5,841 nt of DNA, taken from the NCBI GenBank assembly GCA_964344895.1, contig CAYFPB010000081.1, positions 1-5,841 of the forward strand, in the 5' to 3' direction. The notes under the pieces are model-generated. The model was not told the origin of the DNA, made no database searches, and saw only the letters and a program-made list of their open reading frames with translations. A program made the position numbers and the translations under genes. Shown here one piece after another: positions 1-5,841 of this stretch. Within the stretch, counting starts at the first letter, position 1. The number at the start of each line of letters is the position of its first letter. This DNA is from UBA6164 sp964344895. GTDB lineage: Bacteria; Patescibacteriota; Gracilibacteria; BD1-5; UBA6164.

Positions 1-62
1 GGGTTACTTTTGTGTTTTTTTGTGTAAAATTTTCACGTTAGGAAGAAAAGAGCCGCCTATAT
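1..62. other. No gene recognised at the left edge
   Basis: No start-bearing reading frame is supported here. A frame open from the window edge runs to TAA 71-73 on the plus strand, and another is open on the minus strand between stops at 115-117 and 4-6. Both are short, and neither gives a recognisable protein. A brief GC-richer patch (GCCGCC, about 52-57) stands out slightly from the surroundings. Confidence 0.3.
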
Positions 63-91
63 TTGACTTATAATTAAAAATATTGTAAAAT
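63..91 (+). promoter_or_regulatory. Sigma-70-like promoter of the DUF1704 gene
   Basis: A -35 box TTGACT (63-68, 5 of 6 matches to consensus) and a -10 box TAAAAT (86-91, 5 of 6) are separated by the ideal 17 nt. Transcription would begin near 98, leaving a leader of about 20 nt before the ATG at 119. The leader has no Shine-Dalgarno sequence. The match is by eye in AT-rich DNA, where -10-like strings are common; the correct spacing and the TTGAC core are what make it credible. Confidence 0.55.
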
Positions 92-118
92 AATAAATAT
101 TTTAATAGTATAGATTAA

Positions 119-1912
119 ATGAAAAATCATCAAAATACACAATCTGAGATATCAACTATTGAGAATTTAGTTAATGAATGAAATTCTCTTATTTTTGATG
201 AAGAAATTTGGATAAAAAAAGAGTTATGGAAAATAGCTGAAGTAACTTATTCATATGATAAAAAAACATGAGTAAATATTACACTGTTTGTAAAATGATG
301 ATGATTAGATTTAGAACTATTTAACAAAAGTGACTATAGTGCTAGAGAAAAATTGATAACAAAAGCAAAACAAAATATTGAAAATATAATAGAGAATAAA
401 ATTGATTTAATTGATAGTTTTCTTAACAAAATACCAGATACAAATAATAAAATAGAAACAAACCTAAAAGAAATATTTGAAAATTCATTAATTGAAAAAA
501 GAAACTTCCTAAAGTATTGCTTACTAGCTCTTCCCTTTGAGATAGAAAAAGCTTGAATAGAAAATCCTATAGGTATTAACAACCAAGTAAATGCAGAAAT
601 GGAACTTCAAGCGATAGACCATGAATTATTCTGATGAGAAATAAAATCAAACTCTCAAGAAGCTATAATGGCTTATGAATATATTTATGAAAAATATAGA
701 CACAATAGAGCAAAACTTTCACCTAAAGAAAAATCTAGGTTTATAAATTATCTATCTCATATGAGAGACTACCTTCCTTCTGAATATAGATATATCAAAA
801 AAGAAAAACCGAAAGAGATAGATACAAAATTTTTAGAATATGAATTAAATAGATCAGATTATATACTATCTTTTAACCTAATAATTGAAGCTCTAGAAAA
901 ACTAAAACACTTAGTAGAAAGTAATGATGAAATTGATAGTATTTCTGATTGACCTAATTGATTTCAAATACCTACAAGTGAAAAATTTGATAGTATGAAT
1001 ATCTTAAGATTTTTATTATTAAACTCTCATGAAACATTAGCTCATAATGTAAGTGATCATAATTCAAGACAATTAATGTGAAATCTTAGATGATCTGGAA
1101 GTACAGAAAAAGATGAATGAATAGCTATGCTATTAGAACAGTTATTCAAATACTGAGAAGAGTTATACAAAATAGATAATGACTGAGATAAAATAATTGA
1201 TATTAAAAAAGTACAAATAAATTCTTATTTTAGTAAAACATTTGCTTGAGAAATTTTTAATTCTGATCAATTACTGGATTTTTTAGAATTATCTGAAAAA
1301 ATAGATACAGATGTAATTTCACCTAAAGCAAGATTTGATAGACTTAAAAGAAATAATAAAACATATGTCCAACACAAAGATACAACCTATACTAGATGAC
1401 TATTAAAAGCTGTAAACCAAATAAATAAATTCATAAAATCTAAATGAAAAGAGTGAATAAATCCTATAGATTTGTTTATAGGAAAAATATCTTTTGATGA
1501 AACATATAAACTAAAAAGCATAAAAGAAGAAAAAGAAAAAAATTGAGAAAAAATAGAACTTGTTAAACCTTTATTTATTTCTGATGCTATATACTTTGTA
1601 ATTAATGAAAAACTTAATGGAAATAAGTGAGATATCAATCATGAAAAATTTTATGATTATCTAAAGAAAAAATACTCTATATTTGATTTTTCATTAGAAG
1701 AAGTAAAAAAAGTATCATATACTACTAAATCAAATGTATATGCTATAGTAAATGTATTACTAAAAAATATAGGACAACAACAAGTATATTCTTTTACTTC
1801 TGATAGAGCTCAAATTAATAGTAAAATAAATAGTATAATAGCAGGTCAATATGACTGAGCAATAGAACATAGAAAAAAAAGAATGCATCCTAGTAGAAGA
1901 AAAGCAAAATAA
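119..1912 (+). CDS. DUF1704 / MATCAP-type zinc metallopeptidase (UGA read as Gly)
   Basis: This gene encodes 597 residues once UGA is read as glycine (22 of 28 glycines). ATG 119 is the first start, because an in-frame TAA lies directly before it at 116-118. The N-terminal half (about 1-280) is helical and charged with no recognised motif. The catalytic core has H304-E305-T-L-A-H309, followed by N-S-R-Q (312-318 region) and then D-E333-G-I-A. This matches the HExxxH, NxRQ and (Q)EGLA blocks of DUF1704, often annotated as flavohemoglobin expression-modulating QEGLA-motif protein. By analogy to the eukaryotic tubulin detyrosinase MATCAP, H304, H309 and E333 would bind zinc and E305 would be catalytic. 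Two later family blocks are visible: HKDTTYTRGLL (419-429) and a LFIGKIS-like stretch (452-458). The C-terminus (584-597) is strongly basic. No signal peptide or membrane segment is seen, so it is probably cytoplasmic. The substrate is unknown. It converges with an ATP-grasp ligase gene 24 nt away. Confidence 0.88.
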
Positions 1913-1946
1913 AAAATAGTAAATCATTTTGATTTACTATTTTTTA
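1910..1946. terminator. Bidirectional terminator between convergent genes
   Basis: A perfect inverted repeat has arms at 1910-1925 and 1931-1946 around a 5-nt loop (ATTTT); its core is AATAGTAAATC paired with GATTTACTATT. The A/T ends of the arms give a U-rich 3' tail on both strands, so it can stop transcription from either side. It contains both stop codons: TAA of the plus gene (1910-1912) and TAG of the minus gene (1937-1939). Confidence 0.8.
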
Positions 1947-3343
1947 AATATTTTTTTCACATGTCCAAATAAAGATTTGATCTTCTTTTTTGGTTTATCA
2001 AAAAAGCTTTTTGCAGCTTTTCTAGCTTTTTTAATCTTTTTTTGCTCTTCATGATACTCCTTTATATCCTGAATCTCTAAAAGTTCATTATATTTAGATT
2101 TAATATAAGAAAAATCTTTAGCTAATTCTTTATAGTCTTTATTTTTCAATTTTATTACTCATACTTTAATAAATCAATCTTTTGTTAATCAAATCTCTTT
2201 TCAAATAGCACATTCTTCAAATCACATAGCAAAAACAGATTTTCTTTTATCTATTTTTTTAAATAGTTCTTTATTAAATCAAGTAAGTATTCATCTTTTT
2301 GTTGCATATATATTTACTGCAATATTACTTTCTTTTAGTTTTCACACTTTTGCTTCACTTTCAAGTAATAATTCATAAAGATTTATATCATATGCTCTTT
2401 TCATTAATTCTAGTCTTCATCCACCAATTCTACCATTTAATTCAATAGTTTTAAATTCTCACCTACTATTTATTTTAAACTCATGGTGTACAAAAGTATT
2501 TCTTATACCTGTTGCTTTAATTGTAGAATTAATAAATGTTTTTAATCTTTTTCATTTAAACTCACCTTCTGTTTTTTCAGTAGCTATTCTAGCTATATTA
2601 CAATAATCCTCTACTTTTACATCTATTCATAATCTAACCTTAACTGGTTTTGATACATATACATCTCTGTCAGAAGTTACATAATAATCAATAGAGTAAA
2701 GTTTACCATCTATAAATTCTTCAACTATTAATTCTTTATTATCTACTCATCTACTTTTTAATCTTTCATGAAAATCATTATATGTTTCCATATAGTGATT
2801 ATACTCTTCTTTGTTTGATACTTTAGCAACTCATGAACTTTGAACTCAGTCTACTGGTTTTATTATAAATGGATATCCTACTTTTTTTTCTATTTCCTCA
2901 ATATTTAAAGTATCAGGCATTCATTTAATAAATTTTATTCATAGGTTTGGATTATGATCTTGAATTAGTTCTCTTTGTAAAAACTTATCCCTAAATATAT
3001 CAGGATTATCTGATAAAGGACGTCATAAAAACTCTTTTACTTCATTAACTGTATTTACAAGTAACTCTAATGGAGTATCTATAAATATTATTTCATGTTC
3101 TTTAGCATACTCTGCTACTTGTTCTTTTAAATCTTCTTTATTAGAATAGTTATTACATAATATATGAAACTTTTCTAACTTAGAAATTAGTGCATCAAAT
3201 TTTATTACATCTCATTTATAAAAAATAACATTTTTAATTCAGTGTTTTTCACTTAAATCTTCCATCGCATCTATCTCAGCTGTAAAAGCAGAACTTTCCA
3301 TTCTAGCTTTTGTTAGTATATGTACTATAGCTTTATCTTGCAT
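1937..3343 (-). CDS. ATP-grasp carboxylate-amine ligase with cationic C-terminal tail
   Basis: This gene encodes 468 residues with UGA as Gly (20 of 28 glycines). ATG 3343 is the first start after an in-frame TAA at 3353-3355. Residues 1-110 look like a Rossmann-like pre-ATP-grasp domain. The ATP-grasp fold follows: FIIKPVDG (159-166) with K162 as likely ATP-binding lysine, the glycine-containing loop QSSGV (168-172), the hinge LIVEEFIDG (205-213), and the Mg-binding IELNGRIGGGR (300-310) with E301 and N303. Such enzymes activate a carboxylate as an acyl phosphate and join it to an amine or thiol; this form resembles the ATP-grasp_4 / amino-acid ligase group, but the substrate cannot be read from the sequence. 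The last 35 residues (434-468) are dominated by Lys/Arg with spaced Phe, Ile and Leu, which suggests a cationic amphipathic helix for membrane or nucleic-acid contact. It lies 121 nt downstream of rsmA and faces the DUF1704 gene. Confidence 0.87.
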
Positions 3344-3356
3344 TAATGTTTTTTAT

Positions 3357-3384
3357 ATTGTAAATTAAAGCCTAATTTTTTCAG
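3357..3384 (-). promoter_or_regulatory. Possible promoter of the ATP-grasp gene
   Basis: Reading the minus strand, CTGAAA (3384-3379, 4 of 6 matches to the -35 consensus) and TACAAT (3362-3357, 5 of 6 matches to the -10 consensus) are 16 nt apart. Transcription would start only a few bases before ATG 3343, giving a very short or absent leader. The evidence is weak in such AT-rich DNA; it is listed because the 121-nt gap after rsmA leaves room for an independent promoter. Confidence 0.28.
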
Positions 3385-3435
3385 AAAAAGCATTTTTTCT
3401 AAAAAATTTTCTCTACTATTTTTACTATCTTTTTT

Positions 3436-3479
3436 AAAAAGACTTGGGGATTATAAAAAAAATATTATTTTAATCAAGT
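3436..3479 (-). terminator. Possible terminator at the end of rsmA
   Basis: On the minus strand an imperfect stem pairs ACTTGATTA (3479-3471) with TAATC..CAAGT (ending at 3442), with a two-C bulge and an AT-rich loop. It is followed by C and five T (3441-3436). The rsmA stop codon (3465-3467) lies in the loop. The stem is weak and bulged, so it may only attenuate transcription into the ATP-grasp gene. Confidence 0.38.
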
Positions 3480-4325
3480 TTTTGTGGTTAAATTATTGTT
3501 AATTACTTTTGTTAATTGGCACCATTTAGATATTTCTAAGGCTTCTGGCCTTATGTTTTTTTCTATGGAAAGCTCTTCAAAAAGTTGTATAATATACTCT
3601 TTATCATAACCAGAGTTGATCAAATTTTTTGTAAGCATTTTTCTTGGTTCCCTAAAACCTAATTTAATTAATTCTAAAAATTGTTTATCATCTACATCTT
3701 TATATAAATCATGTGATTCAAAATACAATACACTTGATTCCACTTTTGGAGCTGGAACAAAACTAGTGTTTGGAACAACTAATACTTCTGATACTTCACA
3801 CTTTTTATCTATATATAATGATAATACTGATGACTTTGGTTTTTTATTTTTTTGAGATAAGAGTATTTTATCTCAAACATCTTTTTGCATTAAAATAAGC
3901 ATTTTTTCTGGAATATTTTCTACTTCATATAAAAAATGTCTTAATATTGGAGATGTTATATAATATGGTATATTTGCTACAAGAAAGTATTCTCCCTCTA
4001 ACTCCCCCCTAGCAGGGGGAGAATATTTTAAAACATCTATATTATTTATTTTAAAATCTATTCAATCTAGTTCAAAGTCTCCATCTGATAGTCTTTTTTC
4101 TAGTATATCTACCATATCATTATCAAGCTCAACAAGATTTAGACTTTTTGGTTTTTCTTTAAGTATTTTTTCAGTTAAAGCTCCATATCATGGTCATACT
4201 TCAACTATATTTTTTCAATTTACTTCTATATTAAAAACTATTTCTTCCAAAACTTCTTCATCTACTAAAAAGTTTTGTCATAATGATTTTTTAGCTTTTA
4301 TATTATATTTCTTAATTATATTCAT
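3465..4325 (-). CDS. rsmA: 16S rRNA adenine(1518/1519)-N6 dimethyltransferase RsmA (KsgA)
   Basis: This encodes a 286-residue enzyme that uses S-adenosylmethionine to dimethylate two adjacent adenines in the 3'-terminal hairpin of 16S rRNA, a late step of 30S maturation. The family marks are all present: KKSLGQNFL (12-20), SAM motif I VEVGPGYGALT (41-51), acidic VELD (66-69), IDVLK (96-100), catalytic NIPY in ANIPYYITSP (117-126), and the substrate-domain blocks FVPAPKVESSV (189-199) and FREPRKML (224-231). The glycines at 15, 44 and 46 are encoded by UGA, which fixes the genetic code. A UGA at 3474-3476 is also read as Gly, so the protein ends at TAA 3465-3467. Between IDVLK and the catalytic motif lies an unusual GC-rich stretch, SPPARGELEGE (102-112), which corresponds to an embedded repeat. 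The ATG follows the upstream stop codon by one base, so it is translationally coupled. No Shine-Dalgarno sequence is visible. Confidence 0.95.
3988..4025 (-). repeat. GC-rich palindromic repeat embedded in frame in rsmA
   Basis: This 38-nt island is far richer in GC than its surroundings. Its ends are a perfect 9-bp inverted repeat, TATTCTCCC (3988-3996) and GGGAGAATA (4017-4025). Inside is a second palindrome, CTCCCCCCTAGCAGGGGGAG (4002-4021). Read on the minus strand, the core CTCCCC(C)TGCTAGGGGG(G)AG is the same as that of the intergenic repeat at about 5313-5361, but the middle GTCAC..GTGAC hairpin is missing. It is translated as SPPARGELEGE in RsmA, without a frameshift or stop. Confidence 0.72.
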
Positions 4326-4326
4326 A

Positions 4327-5016
4327 TTAGTGCGGATTACCTATAAATGCTGGTGTTTTCTGCCATATTCTTTCTAAATATCAAAGATTTACATTCATTA
4401 TATTAAGAAGTTGATCATAATTACTTCTTTGAACTTGATCATACAACCTTTTTTCATCTGCTCTTACTCAAGCTTTATTCATCATAATTACATTAAAAGC
4501 TACATCTTCAAATATTTCGAGTTTTTTGTCTACAAGTTTTATGCATTCTTCTCAATCTGAAAACATAGTTTTTGCATTAGTAATTGATGTTCTTCAATCT
4601 TTGTTACAAGCAACTACTTGTGATACTATTTTTTCCCTACATATATCATTGTATTCTTTATGAAAATATTTTTTTGCTAAATATATATCATTTACTCAAT
4701 CTATATATGTTTTACTCTTATTTATTCAAAAATACAGGTTTTTATACTCTTCTAAATCATAAATATACTTATCTACTTTCTCATCTACTTTTTTAAACTC
4801 CTCATCAAGCACAACTTGATAAGCTACTCTATCTCTATCAGCTGAAACTATACAAACAAAATTATCAATAGATCTAGTTGTTCATGATTTATTAGCTTCT
4901 ATACATTGTTGTATTTGAGCTGCATATTTACATGATTCAGAATAAACATAGTTAACATAAAAAATAGTTAACATAGTTAAAAATGCAAAAAATGTAATTA
5001 TTTTTTTATAATTCAT
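4327..5016 (-). CDS. Secreted six-cysteine protein of unknown function
   Basis: No family is recognised. The 229-residue product begins with a basic N-terminus (NYKK) and a hydrophobic stretch (6-24), giving a signal peptide with likely cleavage after about VYS (24-26). The first cysteine (C29) lacks a proper lipobox, so a lipoprotein is unlikely. The mature part has six cysteines (29, 38, 55, 126, 137, 158), an even number that would suit disulfides outside the cytoplasm. The rest is charged and probably helical, with a coiled-coil-like stretch near 70-95. Nine glycines or so include several UGA codons. ATG 5016 is the first start after an in-frame TAA (5038-5040). It starts 11 nt after the YtxH-like gene ends, and its TAA is one base from the rsmA ATG, so it is clearly in the same operon. 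Its link to rRNA methylation is unexplained. Confidence 0.82.
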
Positions 5017-5027
5017 ATTTTTTATGA

Positions 5028-5276
5028 TTATTTTTGATTATTATTATCCTTATTATTAAATATTTTTATCACTCATACAAGTACTTTTCAAAATACTTTT
5101 ACTCCATCTTTTGCTACATCTTTTCATTTTTCAGTTACAGTTTTTGTAACTTCCTTTCATTTTTCAGTTTTTGATAATCATATCATTCAAGCAACAGCTG
5201 AACCGATAATTAATCAAGTAATTAATTTATCAAAGTTTTTAGCTTGTTGTTCTACTTTCTTTTTTCTAAAAAACAT
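5028..5276 (-). CDS. YtxH-like membrane-anchored protein with 11-residue repeats
   Basis: This encodes 82 residues: a basic N-terminus (FFRKKK), one glycine-rich hydrophobic segment (about 17-34, containing LITGLIIGSAVAGMIG), and a Lys-rich amphipathic tail. This layout resembles YtxH-domain stress proteins, where a short glycine-rich helix anchors a helical tail; the match is by pattern only. The tail has two 11-residue units, TEKGKEVTKTV (37-47) and TEKGKDVAKDG (48-58), like the 11-mers of LEA-type proteins. Most glycines are UGA. An alternative in-frame ATG lies 9 codons upstream at 5301-5303, adding MFFRYLTIK; both starts begin with the same 12 bases (ATGTTTTTTAGA). The upstream one has a GGGGAG, supplied by the repeat, about 11 nt before it. 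The downstream start was chosen because it leaves a compact basic N-terminus, but this is uncertain. The location just after an sHsp gene fits a stress role. Confidence 0.75.
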
Positions 5277-5303
5277 TTTTATTGTTAAATATCTAAAAAA
5301 CAT
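5265..5303 (-). repeat. Short direct repeat that duplicates the start region of the YtxH-like gene
   Basis: The 12-mer ATGTTTTTTAGA (minus strand) occurs at 5303-5292 and again at 5276-5265. The copies are exactly 27 nt apart, so both ATGs are in the same frame and both would encode MFFR. The sequence between them is open. This creates two alternative starts for one gene. Confidence 0.6.
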
Positions 5304-5312
5304 ATTTTATTT

Positions 5313-5361
5313 ATCTCCCCTGCTAGGGGGAGATGTCACAAAGTGACAGAGGGGGGGTGTG
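5313..5361. repeat. GC-rich double-hairpin intergenic repeat
   Basis: Two hairpins sit side by side between the hsp20 and YtxH-like genes. The first pairs TCTCCCC (5314-5320) with GGGGAGA (5327-5333) around TGCTAG. The second pairs TGTCAC (5334-5339) with GTGACA (5343-5348) around AAA. A G-run (5351-5357) follows and can alternatively pair with the C-run of the first arm. The composition is strikingly unlike the AT-rich surroundings. It resembles REP-like dispersed palindromes of the general form CTCCCC..GGGGAG..GTCAC..GTGAC..GAGGGGG seen in many bacteria. It could act as an RNA stability element or partial terminator within the operon. It is related to the copy inside rsmA, which lies in the opposite orientation. 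Confidence 0.72.
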
Positions 5362-5365
5362 AGAG

Positions 5366-5776
5366 CTACATTTCTATTCTATCTATTTTTATATTTCCTC
5401 ATGAATATTGAAGTTTACTTATAGTAACAATTAATAAATTATTTTCTAAGCTTGCTTTTATACTATCAAAATCTAGATTTTCTGGTAAGATAATATTTCT
5501 TTCAAAATTTCACCAAAAACATTCATTATTTCTCACCTGAACATCAGAGTTATATATTTCTGGCTTTAGTCTAATTCATTTTATATTTAAAACACTTTTA
5601 TCAAAAGTTAGATCTATATCTTCTAACTCTATTCCTGCTATTGGTGCTAAAATAATTATTTCATTATCTGTTTCTAATATATCAATTGCTATTTGTCATA
5701 CTTCATTATAAAGTTTATCTACTTTTTCTTCTTTTTTGTCATTTTTATCTTTACTTACTCAAAATAATTTTACCAT
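5366..5776 (-). CDS. Small heat-shock protein, Hsp20 / alpha-crystallin family
   Basis: This encodes a 136-residue ATP-independent chaperone that would bind unfolding proteins and hold them for refolding. The alpha-crystallin domain spans about 28-121. It shows the typical LAPIAGIELEDIDLTFDKSV pattern (43-62), the strand NIKGIR (64-69), FWGNFERNIILPENLD (87-102), and the closing block IKASLENNLLIVTISK (106-121), equivalent to the A-x-x-x-n-G-x-L motif with Asn in place of Gly. The C-terminal extension carries IKI (129-131), a candidate IxI motif used for oligomer assembly. The N-terminal arm is short, Lys-rich and hydrophilic. UGA encodes several glycines, including G6, G27 and G89. ATG 5776 is the first start after an in-frame TAA (5786-5788). 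It is the first gene of the minus-strand array and has its own promoter-like sequence. No CIRCE operator is seen upstream. Confidence 0.9.
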
Positions 5777-5806
5777 AATTTTATATTAAATATTATTATA
5801 TTTTCT

Positions 5807-5833
5807 ATTATAGTTCTTTTTAAAATTTTTCAA
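5807..5833 (-). promoter_or_regulatory. Possible promoter of the hsp20-led operon
   Basis: On the minus strand a perfect -10 TATAAT (5812-5807) is preceded by TTGAAA (5833-5828, 5 of 6 matches to -35). The spacing is 15 nt, shorter than ideal. Transcription would begin near 5800, leaving a leader of about 24 nt without a Shine-Dalgarno sequence. A second TATAAT lies at 5800-5795 with no good -35. Confidence 0.42.
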
Positions 5834-5841
5834 GACAATAT

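Noticed and set aside
1..73. End of a gene entering from the left (plus frame ending at TAA 71-73)
   Set aside because: It gives only 23 codons, an unconvincing Phe/Cys-rich sequence, and overlaps the -35 box of the DUF1704 promoter.
334..582. Minus-strand open frame of 82 codons
   Set aside because: It lies wholly inside the DUF1704 gene on the other strand, is low-complexity Phe/Ser/Ile, and has no motif; it is a shadow of AT-rich coding DNA.
353..952. Separate small plus-strand genes at 353-556 and 668-952
   Set aside because: Both are pieces of the single DUF1704 frame, broken only if UGA is treated as a stop.
1387..1638. Minus-strand open frame of 83 codons
   Set aside because: It is antisense to the conserved C-terminal DUF1704 blocks and has no recognisable features.
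3376..3406. Inverted repeat TTTTTTCAGAAAAA / TTTTTCTAAAAAA as a terminator or regulatory RNA
   Set aside because: The stem is almost all A-U with a mismatch and lacks a proper U tail; such pairings arise easily in this composition.
3474..3743. A truncated 89-residue protein, or rsmA as a pseudogene
   Set aside because: This is the C-terminal part of intact rsmA; the apparent breaks are UGA glycine codons, and the true stop is TAA at 3465-3467.
3616..3855. Plus-strand open frame of 79 codons
   Set aside because: It is antisense to the conserved substrate domain of rsmA, with no motif.
4584..4796. Plus-strand open frame of 70 codons, very hydrophobic
   Set aside because: It is antisense to the secreted six-cysteine gene; its Leu/Tyr/Phe-rich content is what the complement of Lys/Glu/Asp-rich coding DNA gives.
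119..5776. Mycoplasma-type code with UGA as Trp
   Set aside because: UGA sits at positions where conserved families need Gly, such as the SAM-binding loop of RsmA, and UGG is used for Trp.
5777..5841. CIRCE or similar heat-shock operator upstream of hsp20
   Set aside because: No TTAGCACTC / GAGTGCTAA pair or other clear inverted repeat is present in the 65 bases available.
1..5841. CRISPR array, tRNA or rRNA genes
   Set aside because: No regularly spaced repeats and no cloverleaf or rRNA-like sequence were seen; the only repeats are the two GC-rich palindromes and the short 12-mer pair.

Overview
The window is very AT-rich and reads cleanly only if UGA is translated as glycine (genetic code 25). 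With UGA as a stop, every gene breaks into fragments. With UGA as Gly, six complete genes appear, and the recoded codons fall on glycines conserved in unrelated families: the SAM-binding loop of RsmA, the glycine-rich loops of an ATP-grasp ligase, and the EG motif of a DUF1704 metallopeptidase. This points to Candidatus Absconditabacteria (SR1) or Gracilibacteria (BD1-5), the known users of this code. The window cannot tell the two apart.

Layout: positions 1-118 hold no supportable gene but contain a good promoter. A single plus-strand gene (119-1912) encodes a 597-residue DUF1704/MATCAP-type zinc metallopeptidase. It converges on a minus-strand array that fills the rest of the window. In order of transcription (high to low coordinates) this array is: a small heat-shock protein (5366-5776), a GC-rich double-hairpin repeat (about 5313-5361), a YtxH-like membrane-anchored protein with 11-residue repeats (5028-5276), a secreted six-cysteine protein of unknown function (4327-5016), RsmA/KsgA 16S rRNA dimethyltransferase (3465-4325), a 121-nt gap with weak terminator and promoter signals, and an ATP-grasp carboxylate-amine ligase (1937-3343). 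The two convergent genes end inside one shared bidirectional terminator hairpin.

How they may work together: the close spacing of the sHsp, YtxH-like, secreted protein and rsmA genes suggests one transcript mixing protein and envelope stress functions with ribosome maturation. The DUF1704 peptidase and the ATP-grasp ligase are neighbours but not co-transcribed. Because DUF1704 proteins are known to occur near ATP-grasp ligases, a peptide-bond maker/breaker pair is a reasonable but untested idea. A shortened relative of the intergenic GC-rich repeat is embedded in frame in rsmA, adding about a dozen codons, and is one of the more unusual things here. None of the six genes has a convincing Shine-Dalgarno sequence directly before its chosen start.
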